A DNA stretch of 64,000 nt. It comes from Sulfitobacter sp. F26204 (GTDB lineage: Bacteria > Pseudomonadota > Alphaproteobacteria > Rhodobacterales > Rhodobacteraceae). Position 1 is the stretch's first letter. Each line of letters opens with the position of its first letter. Positions 8,036 to 15,946 of the stretch are shown here, in pieces. The notes under the pieces were generated by a model. It saw only the letters and a program-made list of their open reading frames with translations, was not told the origin of the DNA and did no database searches. Both the position numbers and the translations under genes were made by a program. The DNA lies in NCBI RefSeq assembly GCF_026410305.1, contig NZ_JAPMLQ010000001.1, forward strand, positions 372,001 to 436,000. The letters run 5' to 3'.

Positions 8036-8770
8036 ATGACGTTGTTACGCGGACTTCAAACAGCGTTAAATGCCATTTATCCTGCGCGGTGTCTTACTTG
8101 TGGCTCGATGGTCGATGGTGATTTCAAACTTTGCGGATCTTGCTGGCGGGATACGCCCTTTGTCGGAGGCACAATATGTGACAGTTGCGGTGTCCCGCTT
8201 CCAGGTTTGGATCACGGGGATCGACCACATTGTGATGCCTGTCTGGAAACGCCGCGCCCCTGGTCCAGGGGTCGCGCGGCAATGCTCTACCGGGACACTG
8301 GCCGCAAGCTGATCCTGGCTTTGAAACATGGTGACCGTCAGGAAATCGCGCATCCCGCTGGCTTGTGGTTGGCGCATGCCGCACGGGAACTCATTGCGAC
8401 AAACACCTTGATTGCGCCCGTACCGCTGCATTGGCAACGGATGATCAAACGGCGATACAACCAGTCCGCATTATTGGCCAAGGCATTGGCAGGCGCGGCT
8501 GACCGTCCTTGGTCACCGGATCTGTTGCAACGGGTCCGGCATACGCGATCTTTGGAGGGTATGGGCCGACAAGACCGCTTTGCTACATTGGCAAAAGCGA
8601 TTCGGGTACACCCCCGGCGGAGGCAACGATTGATCGGGAAGTCGGTGCTGCTGGTGGATGATGTCATGACATCGGGCGCCACCCTTGCCGCCTGTACCCA
8701 CGCCTGTCTTGAGGCGGGATCAGGCCCGGTGAATGTGGTAACACTGGCGCGGGTGAGCAAAGAGGCTTAA
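8036..8770 (+). CDS. comF: ComF family phosphoribosyltransferase-like protein
   Basis: A 244-residue protein with two N-terminal CxxC pairs forming a zinc-ribbon-like region (CLTC and CGSC, then CDSC and CDAC). A phosphoribosyltransferase-like fold follows, with the PRPP-binding motif VLLVDDVMTSGAT near residues 204-216. ComF proteins take part in DNA uptake in naturally competent bacteria. In many others the role is unclear. I chose ATG 8036 over upstream in-frame codons because the latter would run into the divergent gene and lack similarity. It lies about 36 bases before grxC and is probably cotranscribed with it. Confidence 0.9.
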   Translation: MTLLRGLQTALNAIYPARCLTCGSMVDGDFKLCGSCWRDTPFVGGTICDSCGVPLPGLDHGDRPHCDACLETPRPWSRGRAAMLYRDTGRKLILALKHGDRQEIAHPAGLWLAHAARELIATNTLIAPVPLHWQRMIKRRYNQSALLAKALAGAADRPWSPDLLQRVRHTRSLEGMGRQDRFATLAKAIRVHPRRRQRLIGKSVLLVDDVMTSGATLAACTHACLEAGSGPVNVVTLARVSKEA

Positions 8771-8806
8771 GTCTTCACTTAACAAATATGTTAAAAGGAC
8801 GGACCT

Positions 8807-9064
8807 ATGAAACCTGTCGAGATTTATACATCGCCCCTCTGCGGGTTTTGTCACGCGGCCAAACGCCTTTTGAATTCCAAAGGTGTGGATTTTGCCGAAG
8901 TTGACGTCATGGCCCATCCAGAGCGTAAGGCAGAGATGATACAACGCGCAAATGGCAAGCGTACCGTGCCACAGATATTCATTGGCGACACGCATGTTGG
9001 CGGCTGTGACGAATTGCATGATCTGGAACGCGCAGGCAAACTTGATGCGCTGCTGGCTGCGTGA
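8807..9064 (+). CDS. grxC: Glutaredoxin 3 (GrxC-type dithiol glutaredoxin)
   Basis: An 85-residue glutaredoxin. The redox motif is CGFC at residues 12-15. The cis-proline motif TVPQIFIG and the glutathione-binding GGCDEL follow. It reduces disulfides and glutathionylated proteins in the cytoplasm using glutathione. An AAAGGAC ribosome site precedes the ATG. A small inverted repeat (TTAACA-AATA-TGTTAA, 8779-8794) sits just before it. The stop codon overlaps the start of the next gene (TGATG), so translation of the downstream hydrolase is probably coupled. Confidence 0.95.
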   Translation: MKPVEIYTSPLCGFCHAAKRLLNSKGVDFAEVDVMAHPERKAEMIQRANGKRTVPQIFIGDTHVGGCDELHDLERAGKLDALLAA

Positions 9065-9894
9065 TGCAGGGTGCGATTCTTCAACTCAACGTCAGTGATG
9101 ACCCGGTTGCGAACCTTGACCAAACACTGGGAATGCTGCGCAAGGCCATTGTCGATGGGGCGCAGTTTGTCCTGACTCCTGAAGTGACAAATTGCATTTC
9201 GACCAGCCGCAAACATCAACAGCAGGTGTTGCAGTTTGAGGATGAAGACATCACTTTGACTGCCTTGCGCACCGAGGCCAGAGCAGCAGGTATCTGGTTG
9301 TTGATTGGGTCATTGGGTCTGAAAACCACTGATGCGGATCAGCGGTTCGCCAACCGGTCATTCATGATTGCTCCGGATGGTGAAATTGTCGCGAAATATG
9401 ACAAAATTCACATGTTCGATGTTCAGATAAGCGAGACCGAGACCTGGCGTGAAAGCGAAGGATACCGTCCCGGAACACAGGCGGTGTTGGTAGATACAGA
9501 ATTTGCCAAAGTCGGTCTGAGTATTTGTTACGATGTCCGGTTTTCTCATCTGTATCGTGCTTTGGCCAATGCTGGCGCGCAAATTCTGACGGTGCCGGCA
9601 GCGTTTTCGCCGGTCACAGGGGCGGCGCATTGGCATGCTTTGCTTCGGGCGCGGGCCATCGAATCTGGTTGTTTTGTAATTGCGCCCGCCCAGACCGGTA
9701 CCCACGCCAGCGCGTCAAACAAAACCCGTGATACCTACGGACATTCGCTTGTGATCGATCCCTGGGGCGAGGTGCTTCTGGATGCCGGTACTGCAAGTGG
9801 CGTTTACAAATTCAATCTCGATATGGAAAAAGGAATGGCGGCACGGCAAAGGGTTCCTAGCCTTGTAAATGCCCGCGATTTCTCTGGTCCGTAA
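9064..9894 (+). CDS. Carbon-nitrogen hydrolase (nitrilase superfamily, Nit1/NitFhit type)
   Basis: A 276-residue nitrilase-superfamily enzyme with the complete Glu-Lys-Cys triad: E40 in LTPEV, K114 in KYDKIHMFD, and C155 in SICYDVRF. The pattern fits the Nit1 branch, where characterised members hydrolyse deaminated glutathione. Location beside a glutaredoxin gene agrees with a glutathione-repair role, but that link is an inference. Translation starts at ATG 9064, overlapping the grxC stop. GTG 9061 is also possible. The enzyme is cytosolic, with no signal peptide. Confidence 0.88.
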   Translation: MQGAILQLNVSDDPVANLDQTLGMLRKAIVDGAQFVLTPEVTNCISTSRKHQQQVLQFEDEDITLTALRTEARAAGIWLLIGSLGLKTTDADQRFANRSFMIAPDGEIVAKYDKIHMFDVQISETETWRESEGYRPGTQAVLVDTEFAKVGLSICYDVRFSHLYRALANAGAQILTVPAAFSPVTGAAHWHALLRARAIESGCFVIAPAQTGTHASASNKTRDTYGHSLVIDPWGEVLLDAGTASGVYKFNLDMEKGMAARQRVPSLVNARDFSGP

Positions 9895-9917
9895 TCGGGC
9901 TTCGTTTAGGTCAACAA

Positions 9918-10364
9918 ATGAGCGACGATAAAAATACACTTGCGATCATGTTGTTCAGTGAAATTCTCGCGGCTGATCATTCGATGCGTGGTCGTTTGTC
10001 GCGTGTCCTGCCAAAGGGTATGGAAATCTCGCATTTTTCTGTTCTCAATCATTTGATTTACAAAGACTCGGAGACTTCGCCTGCACAACTGGCCGAGCGG
10101 TTTGGCGTAACACGGGGAGCGATGACCAATACGCTGACCAAACTGGAATGGGCAGGTTATGTGCATATCCGCCCTGACTGGGACGACGCGCGCCGCAAGA
10201 TGGTAGGGATCAGCCCCGCTGGTCGACTGGCACGGGATACCGCAGTGGCGGCCATCACGCCCATGATCAATCAGGTGGTCGAAGATCTGGGAGAAGACCA
10301 GGCCCGCGCCGCGCTTCCGATCCTGCGCGAGATCAGGATCAAGCTGGCTTCAGGCTCGCCGTGA
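9918..10364 (+). CDS. MarR family transcriptional regulator
   Basis: A 148-residue winged-helix regulator. The central segment ([28 protein letters not shown]) is the recognition helix region, followed by the wing with [16 protein letters not shown]. MarR proteins usually bind palindromic operators as dimers and respond to small phenolic or oxidative signals. The gene follows the nitrilase-family hydrolase by 23 bases on the same strand and may be in its transcript. Its 3' end overlaps the convergent ubiG gene by 26 bases. Target genes and ligand are unknown. Confidence 0.9.
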   Translation: MSDDKNTLAIMLFSEILAADHSMRGRLSRVLPKGMEISHFSVLNHLIYKDSETSPAQLAERFGVTRGAMTNTLTKLEWAGYVHIRPDWDDARRKMVGISPAGRLARDTAVAAITPMINQVVEDLGEDQARAALPILREIRIKLASGSP

Positions 10365-11085
10365 CATAGTTAACGCTGAGGTCACGATCAGACAGACGCC
10401 AGGACCACGCAATCGGGTTGAAAACAAACCCCTTGCGATCGACGGGTTCAAGACCCGCCTCGGCGATCAGCGTAAACAATTCGTCCGGGGTGATGAATTT
10501 CGACCATTCATGGGTCCCTTTGGGCAACCAGCGCATGATGTGTTCCGCGCCAACGATCGCCATCATATAGGATTTCGGATTGCGGTTGATGGTTGAACAA
10601 ATGTGCAATCCACCTGGTTTTAACAGGTCATGGCAAGCCCGCAGATAATCGATGGGTGACGCAACATGCTCGACCACTTCCATATTCAGAACAACGTCAA
10701 ACTGTTCGCCCGCCTGGGCCATCGCTTCGGCTGTGGTGTGCCGGTAGTCTATGGTCAGTCCTGATTGTTCAGCGTGAATCTGTGCCACGGGAATATTGCC
10801 CGCCGCGGCATCCGCGCCAACAACATCCGCACCTAAACGCGCCATAGGTTCCGCCAAAAGGCCGCCACCGCACCCAATGTCGAGGATTCGCAACCTCTTG
10901 AACGGTGCATCTGATTTCAAGTCTCGGTCGAATTCGCCGGCGATCTGCGCGGCAATGTAATCCAACCGGCAAGGGTTCAGCATGTGCAATGGCTTGAACT
11001 TACCATTCAGGTCCCACCATTCCGCCGCCATCGCTTCGAATTTGGCGATTTCGCCTGCGTCTACTGTTGATTGAACGGTTTGCAT
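10339..11085 (-). CDS. ubiG: Ubiquinone biosynthesis O-methyltransferase
   Basis: A 248-residue UbiG/Coq3 enzyme that carries out the two O-methylations of ubiquinone synthesis. SAM motif I is DIGCGGG at residues 69-75. Further family signatures are [20 protein letters not shown] near the N-terminus, LNMEVVEHV in the middle, and TINRNPKSY and [15 protein letters not shown] toward the C-terminus. It is cytosolic or peripheral to the inner membrane. The gene is divergent from the iminopeptidase gene with 48 bases between starts, and its 3' end overlaps the MarR gene. Ubiquinone is the substrate pool of the bc1 complex encoded at the end of the window. Confidence 0.95.
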   Translation of the reverse strand: MQTVQSTVDAGEIAKFEAMAAEWWDLNGKFKPLHMLNPCRLDYIAAQIAGEFDRDLKSDAPFKRLRILDIGCGGGLLAEPMARLGADVVGADAAAGNIPVAQIHAEQSGLTIDYRHTTAEAMAQAGEQFDVVLNMEVVEHVASPIDYLRACHDLLKPGGLHICSTINRNPKSYMMAIVGAEHIMRWLPKGTHEWSKFITPDELFTLIAEAGLEPVDRKGFVFNPIAWSWRLSDRDLSVNYVTASLKPA

Positions 11086-11133
11086 GTTGCGGTCCCTATT
11101 CTCTTGTTCAGTCAGCCGTTATATAGAGCAGTC

Positions 11134-12108
11134 ATGGACAAGTTTCCCGATCAAAAGCGCGCTGTTCAATATCTTTATCCGCCGATTGACCCATTCGATC
11201 AGCGGATGCTGGCCGTTGGTCAAGGCCACCAGGTCTATATGGAGCAATGCGGTAACCCCGAAGGCATACCTGTCGTGGTGCTACATGGTGGGCCCGGCGG
11301 CGGTTGTAGCCCCTCTATGCGGCGTTATTTCGATCCCGCGATCTTTCGCGTGATCCTCTTTGACCAACGTGGATGCGGACGTTCCAGACCCCATGCAAGC
11401 GTCGTCGACAACACGACGTGGCATCTGGTCGCAGACATCGAAATGATTCGCCGGGAACTCGGAATCGCGCAATGGGTGGTTTTTGGCGGCTCCTGGGGTG
11501 CGACCCTGTCTTTGATTTATGCACAGACCCATCCCGAAGCAGTGCGTAACCTGGTGCTGCGCGGCGTTTTTCTGATGACCCAATCAGAATTGGAGTGGTT
11601 CTATGGTGGTGGCGCTGGCAAATTTTGGCCCGAGGTCTGGGCAAGGTTTACATCGTTGATTCCCGAAGACGAACATGGCGACCTGATCAACGCTTATCAC
11701 AAACGACTGTTTTCCGGCGACCTGTCGACAGAGCAACGCTATGGCCGGGCCTGGGCTGCCTGGGAAAATGCACTGGCGTCGATTCATTCGTCAGGCAGTG
11801 TGCACGAAGGCCCGTCCGAATATGCCCGTGCGTTTTCACGATTGGAGAATCACTATTTCTCCAATGCCGGTTTTCTCGAGTTTGACGGCCAAATCCTGGC
11901 TCACATGCCACGTATCTCGCATATCCCCGGCGTTATCGTGCAGGGCCGTTATGATATGATTTGCCCGCCCAGCAGTGCCTACGCCCTGGCTGAAAACTGG
12001 ATGCAGGGCGAACTGAAGATGGTGCGAAACGCAGGGCATGCACTATCCGAACCGGGGATCTCGGCGGAATTGGTAAAGGCAATGGACAGTATCGGGGCAA
12101 AGGGATGA
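11134..12108 (+). CDS. pip: Prolyl (proline) iminopeptidase
   Basis: A 324-residue alpha/beta-hydrolase of peptidase family S33 that removes N-terminal proline. The oxyanion segment HGGPGGG is at 51-57. The nucleophile elbow GGSWG has the serine at about residue 120. The acid residue lies in VQGRYDMICP, and the histidine in NAGHALSEP. I chose ATG 11134 because it gives the family's usual N-terminus (YPPIDPFDQ follows soon after) and leaves a promoter gap to ubiG. The stop overlaps the following gene's start as ATGA, so the two are translationally coupled. Confidence 0.93.
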   Translation: MDKFPDQKRAVQYLYPPIDPFDQRMLAVGQGHQVYMEQCGNPEGIPVVVLHGGPGGGCSPSMRRYFDPAIFRVILFDQRGCGRSRPHASVVDNTTWHLVADIEMIRRELGIAQWVVFGGSWGATLSLIYAQTHPEAVRNLVLRGVFLMTQSELEWFYGGGAGKFWPEVWARFTSLIPEDEHGDLINAYHKRLFSGDLSTEQRYGRAWAAWENALASIHSSGSVHEGPSEYARAFSRLENHYFSNAGFLEFDGQILAHMPRISHIPGVIVQGRYDMICPPSSAYALAENWMQGELKMVRNAGHALSEPGISAELVKAMDSIGAKG

Positions 12109-12959
12109 GCCGGACCTCGTTGTTTGATCGCCGCGCATTGTTCTCCAGTGCTGCTGCTGCTGCGCTCTTGGCCGCCAACGGCGTTTCCGCGGCAGGACCG
12201 AAACGGGGCGGGCGGCTGCGTATGGCCTTGTCCGGTGCCACACGAGAGGATCGCTGGGACCGGGGAAACGGCCTGTTCATGCAGGTCGCGCGACAGGGGC
12301 TTGTGTTTGACACACTCACCGAAGTTGCGGCGGATGGAACCTTGCGACCAGAGCTGGCGATTGCCTGGAGGTCTTCTGCAAATGGTGCCGTTTGGGCCTT
12401 TGACCTGCGGTCAGATGTGCGATTCCATGATGGCGCGCCTTTTACCGCGCGAGATGTGGCCGCAAGTCTAAATGCAATTCTTGACGCTGATGTGCAATCA
12501 TTGGGCCAAACCGCGGTGAAGATCACGTTACAGCAGCCGGACGCCGGTTTGCCGCTGCGTCTGTCCCAACCTGACATGGTAATCCGAGCCGCGCATGCGC
12601 CAGCGTCGGGGATTGGCACGGGGTTGTATCGAGTGGAATCATTCCTGGCCGGCCAGAGGCTACTCACCAAAAGGGTCACAGACCACTATAAAGAAGCTAC
12701 TGTAGGCTGGTTTGACGAGGTTGAACTCTCCTCGATTCCCTCGGAGATCGTACGCGGTCAGGCGCTGGGCGAATATTTGGTGGACGCCGTGGATGTTAAC
12801 GGCGCTGGCACCTTGACTGATCTGCCTGACATCCTCCTGCAGCCGGATCGTCGCCATCCGACACAGGCTGTTTCTGCCGATGTGATGCAACCCACACAGA
12901 TCAGTCATCTGCGCCCGCTTGATAACCTCCGGGCGGCTGAACGCTGGTGGTTCGCGTGA
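12105..12959 (+). CDS. Half-length family 5 solute-binding protein with Tat-like signal
   Basis: A 284-residue exported protein. The N-terminus has a twin-arginine-like signal (FDRRALFSSAAAAALL). The mature part resembles the first domain of family 5 (oligopeptide/dipeptide) binding proteins: GGRLRMALSG, LVFDTLTEV, LRPELAIAW, then VRFHDGAPFTARDV. A typical family member has about 500 residues. Here the middle domain is missing, and the ORF ends cleanly with RWWFA. It may be a shortened binding protein retained for a different role or a decaying remnant. There are no permease genes beside it. It starts inside the stop of pip (ATGA). The rimP promoter lies a few bases after its end. Confidence 0.75.
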   Translation: MSRTSLFDRRALFSSAAAAALLAANGVSAAGPKRGGRLRMALSGATREDRWDRGNGLFMQVARQGLVFDTLTEVAADGTLRPELAIAWRSSANGAVWAFDLRSDVRFHDGAPFTARDVAASLNAILDADVQSLGQTAVKITLQQPDAGLPLRLSQPDMVIRAAHAPASGIGTGLYRVESFLAGQRLLTKRVTDHYKEATVGWFDEVELSSIPSEIVRGQALGEYLVDAVDVNGAGTLTDLPDILLQPDRRHPTQAVSADVMQPTQISHLRPLDNLRAAERWWFA

Positions 12960-12966
12960 ACAGCAC

Positions 12967-12995
12967 TTGCAGTTGCGGCGTAGTTTACGTATATG
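12967..12995 (+). promoter_or_regulatory. Putative promoter of the rimP-nusA-infB operon
   Basis: TTGCAG (12967-12972) and TATATG (12990-12995) are 17 bases apart. Predicted transcription begins near 13002, just before the leader hairpins. Confidence 0.55.
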
Positions 12996-13001
12996 GCTGA
13001 C

Positions 13002-13075
13002 AACAGCGGTGCGTTCGGGTCCACACCAAACGCTCCACCGATCTTGAACACGGGCCGCGCGCCCGTTTTTTTGTG
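13002..13075 (+). ncRNA. rimP leader (attenuator RNA)
   Basis: A compact leader upstream of rimP. Hairpin 1 pairs 13007-13015 with 13029-13040, with a three-base bulge and a short internal GGT/ACC pairing. Hairpin 2 is an intrinsic terminator (13050-13055 with 13061-13066, then a T run to 13072). A rimP leader with a terminator has been described in alphaproteobacteria (Rfam family 'rimP leader'). The match is from position and architecture, since I could not run a covariance model. It would let the cell terminate early before the rimP-nusA-infB genes. The trigger is not known. Confidence 0.65.
13050..13072 (+). terminator. Leader terminator upstream of rimP
   Basis: ACGGGC pairs with GCCCGT around a CGCGC loop, followed by seven T. 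Because it lies between a promoter and rimP, it is likely a regulated attenuator rather than an end-of-operon terminator. It might also stop read-through from the upstream binding-protein gene. Confidence 0.75.
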
Positions 13076-13099
13076 CCTGACGGCAACCGATAGGAAACC

Positions 13100-13675
13100 A
13101 TGACCAACGACTTGATTGCAAAAGCTGCCATTGACCGCCGCATGGCCGAAATCATCACACCGGTGATCGAGGATATGGGTTTTGAACTGGTGCGCGTGCG
13201 TCTTATGTCGGGCAAGGAAACGATTCTTCAGGTGATGGCGGACAGGCCCGAAGGTGGCATCGAAGTTGACGAACTTGGCCAGATCAGTCAGGCATTGAGC
13301 GCTGTACTGGATGTCGAAGATCCGATTGTCGAAGAATACAATCTTGAAGTATCTTCGCCCGGTATCGACCGTCCCCTGACCCGTCTCAAAGATTTTGACA
13401 TGTTCGAAGGTTATGAAGCCAAGATCGAGACCGAAGAGCTGATTGATGGGCGCCGCCGCTTCAAGGGCGAATTGGCCGGAGTTGAGGGTGATGAGGTGCT
13501 GATCAACCTTGCCGAAGGTACTGTGGGTTTGAAATTTGACTGGCTGTCGGACGCAAAGCTGGTGCTGACAGACGAGTTGATCAAGGAAATGCTGCGCCAA
13601 CGCAAAGCGTCGGGTGCCATCGACGAAACCAAATTTGACGAAATATCGGACGAGTCCGATGAGGGAGAAGATTAA
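13100..13675 (+). CDS. rimP: Ribosome maturation factor RimP
   Basis: A 191-residue cytosolic protein needed for maturation of the 30S subunit. The N-terminal domain carries GFELVRVRL and [15 protein letters not shown]. The family hallmark SSPGIDRPL is in the middle, followed by the SH3-like C-terminal domain with [20 protein letters not shown]. The tail is acidic. It is the first gene of an operon with nusA, ylxR and infB, an order shared across most bacteria. Its stop is directly followed by the nusA start. Expression is probably controlled by the leader at 13002-13075. Confidence 0.96.
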   Translation: MTNDLIAKAAIDRRMAEIITPVIEDMGFELVRVRLMSGKETILQVMADRPEGGIEVDELGQISQALSAVLDVEDPIVEEYNLEVSSPGIDRPLTRLKDFDMFEGYEAKIETEELIDGRRRFKGELAGVEGDEVLINLAEGTVGLKFDWLSDAKLVLTDELIKEMLRQRKASGAIDETKFDEISDESDEGED

Positions 13676-15295
13676 ATGGCTATTACATCCGCCAACCAGC
13701 TTGAGCTTTTGCAAACTGCCGAAGCTGTTGCCCGTGAAAAGATGATTGACCCTGCGCTGGTGATCGAAGCGATGGAAGAATCGCTCGCGCGCGCGGCCAA
13801 GTCGCGTTACGGCGCGGAAATGGACATTCATGTCTCGATCGACCGCAAGACAGGGCGTGCGACATTTACCCGCGTCCGTACGGTGGTGGAAGATGACGAG
13901 CTTGAGAATTATCAGGCGGAATTCACGGTCGAGCAGGCCAAACAATATATGGATAACCCCGAAGTGGGCCAGCAACTGATCGAAGAGGTTCCTCCAGTCG
14001 AGATGGGGCGCATCGCTGCGCAATCGGCCAAACAGGTGATCCTGCAAAAGATCCGTGAAGCGGAGCGTGACCGCCAATTCGAGGAATTCAAGGACCGCGC
14101 AGGTACGATCATCAATGGTCTGGTCAAGCGCGAAGAATATGGCAATGTCATTGTTGATGTGGGTGCCGGAGAAGCAATCCTGCGCCGCAACGAGAAAATT
14201 GGCCGTGAATCCTATCGTCCGAATGACCGCATTCGCGTTTACATCAAAGAAGTCCGCCGCGAGCAGCGCGGGCCGCAGATTTTCCTGTCGCGTACCGCAC
14301 CGGAATTCATGGCGGAGCTGTTCAAGATGGAGGTACCAGAGATTTACGACGGTATCATCGAGATCAAGGCAGTGGCCCGCGATCCGGGGTCACGTGCCAA
14401 GATTGCCGTGATTTCCTATGATGGTTCCATCGATCCTGTTGGGGCCTGTGTGGGTATGCGCGGGTCACGGGTGCAGGCCGTGGTCAACGAATTGCAGGGT
14501 GAAAAAATCGACATCATTCCGTGGAATGATGATCAGCCTACTTTCCTCGTCAACGCCTTGCAGCCTGCGGAAGTATCCAAGGTTGTTCTGGACGAAGAAG
14601 CCGGCAAAATCGAAGTTGTCGTACCAGAAGAACAATTGAGTCTTGCCATTGGTCGACGTGGTCAGAATGTGCGCCTGGCGTCACAACTGACCGGGCTCGA
14701 CATCGACATCATGACCGAAGAGCAGGAAAGCCAGCGCCGTCAGGCCGAATTCGAACTGCGCACCAAGCTGTTTATGGACAACCTTGATCTGGACGAGTTC
14801 TTTGCTCAGTTGCTGGTCTCCGAAGGGTTCACGAACCTTGAGGAAGTCGCCTATGTCGAGGTTGATGAACTTTTGGTTATTGACGGCGTTGATGAAGATA
14901 CAGCGGGTGAATTGCAGGCCCGTGCCAGAGATGTGCTGGAAGCACAGAACAAAGCGGCGCTCGAAGCAGCCCGTGCCCTGGGCGTTGAAGACAGCCTGGT
15001 TGAATTTGAGGGCCTGACACCCCAAATGCTAGAGGCACTGGCGAAAGATGGTGTGAAAACGCTGGAAGATTTCGCAACTTGTGCAGATTGGGAGCTGGCA
15101 GGTGGTTGGACAACTGTAGACGGCGAACGGGTAAAGGATGAAGGGTCGCTTGAACCCTTCGAGATCTCGCTTGAGGATGCGCAAAGCATGATCATGACTG
15201 CCCGCGTAATGCTGGGTTGGGTTGATCCTGCCGAGCTTGAAGTAGAGGCCACCCAAGACGGTGGCGAAACAGAAGAACAGGAGGTCGAGGCCTGA
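13676..15295 (+). CDS. nusA: Transcription termination/antitermination factor NusA
   Basis: A 539-residue RNA polymerase-binding factor that modulates pausing, termination and antitermination. Domains in order: N-terminal RNAP-binding region (1-130), S1 domain (about 135-200, with NGLVKREEYGNVIVDVG), two KH domains (about 230-345, with CVGMRGSRVQAV and IGRRGQNVRLASQL), and C-terminal helix-hairpin-helix repeats rich in acidic residues (370-500). The C-terminus is highly acidic. The start codon follows the rimP stop directly. As NusA acts at hairpin terminators, the leader upstream of rimP could be an autoregulatory target, which is an inference. Confidence 0.97.
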   Translation: MAITSANQLELLQTAEAVAREKMIDPALVIEAMEESLARAAKSRYGAEMDIHVSIDRKTGRATFTRVRTVVEDDELENYQAEFTVEQAKQYMDNPEVGQQLIEEVPPVEMGRIAAQSAKQVILQKIREAERDRQFEEFKDRAGTIINGLVKREEYGNVIVDVGAGEAILRRNEKIGRESYRPNDRIRVYIKEVRREQRGPQIFLSRTAPEFMAELFKMEVPEIYDGIIEIKAVARDPGSRAKIAVISYDGSIDPVGACVGMRGSRVQAVVNELQGEKIDIIPWNDDQPTFLVNALQPAEVSKVVLDEEAGKIEVVVPEEQLSLAIGRRGQNVRLASQLTGLDIDIMTEEQESQRRQAEFELRTKLFMDNLDLDEFFAQLLVSEGFTNLEEVAYVEVDELLVIDGVDEDTAGELQARARDVLEAQNKAALEAARALGVEDSLVEFEGLTPQMLEALAKDGVKTLEDFATCADWELAGGWTTVDGERVKDEGSLEPFEISLEDAQSMIMTARVMLGWVDPAELEVEATQDGGETEEQEVEA

Positions 15296-15317
15296 TCTCA
15301 GGCCTCGGAGTTTCCTG

Positions 15318-15938
15318 ATGGGTCGCGGTGGCGCTTCCAAAGACCGGACAGACGGTCCTGACCGCAAGTGCATTGTCACCGGCGAAGTCCAACCTAAATA
15401 TGGGTTGGTGCGGTTTGTGGTTGGGCCGGATAATCAGGTATTTCCTGATATTTTGGGCAAATTGCCCGGACGTGGTATGTATGTGGCGGCAGATCGTGCC
15501 GCGCTTGAGCAAGCGGTAAAGAAGAAATTGTTCGCGCGAGCGGCCAAGCAGCAGGTCAGCGTGCGGGATGATTTGGTTGAGGAAGTCGAAAAACAACTCG
15601 CGCGGCGCGTGGTTGATCTGATTTCGCTGCAACGTAAAGGCGGGCGTGCCGTTGCGGGATACGAAAAAGTCAAAAGCTGGCTTCAGAATGAAGAGGCCGA
15701 AGTGCTGATACAGGCCACCGATGGGTCTGAGCGCGGAAAAACGAAACTGAGCACGCCGCATTACGGCCAATATATTGGCTGGCTGACGGCGGATGAATTG
15801 GGTTTGGCTTTCGGACGCCAAACTGTGATACATGGGGCGCTCGCCTCTGGTGGACTCACTCTGCGTGTTGTAGAGGAAGCCCAACGACTAAAAGGCGTGC
15901 GACAAAACGAGGCTGGCAGCGGCCAGCCGAAAGGATGA
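15318..15938 (+). CDS. ylxR: YlxR-family RNA-binding protein with L7Ae-like C-terminal part
   Basis: A 206-residue protein. The N-terminal YlxR (DUF448) domain has DRKCIVTGE, LVRFVVGPDN and LPGRGMYV, a nucleic acid-binding patch. The C-terminal part (about 100-190) looks like the L7Ae-type ribosomal fold common in alphaproteobacterial versions of this protein. I chose ATG 15318. The frame overlaps nusA further upstream, but those residues are not family-like. It sits between nusA and infB, the standard place for ylxR. The function in alphaproteobacteria is not well defined. Links to RNA processing or nucleoid regulation come from other bacteria. Confidence 0.9.
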   Translation: MGRGGASKDRTDGPDRKCIVTGEVQPKYGLVRFVVGPDNQVFPDILGKLPGRGMYVAADRAALEQAVKKKLFARAAKQQVSVRDDLVEEVEKQLARRVVDLISLQRKGGRAVAGYEKVKSWLQNEEAEVLIQATDGSERGKTKLSTPHYGQYIGWLTADELGLAFGRQTVIHGALASGGLTLRVVEEAQRLKGVRQNEAGSGQPKG

Positions 15939-15946
15939 CGAGCTAA

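Noticed and set aside
12993-13103. A 36-codon open frame ending in an ATGA overlap with the rimP start, possible leader peptide
   Set aside because: Its ATG lies inside the predicted -10 box of the rimP promoter, it has no ribosome site, and the terminator hairpin lies within it. The leader RNA explanation fits better.
12905-14077. 390-codon minus-strand frame across rimP and nusA
   Set aside because: Opposite strand of two well-defined genes. The Phe/His/Asp-rich composition is typical of a complementary reading of coding DNA.
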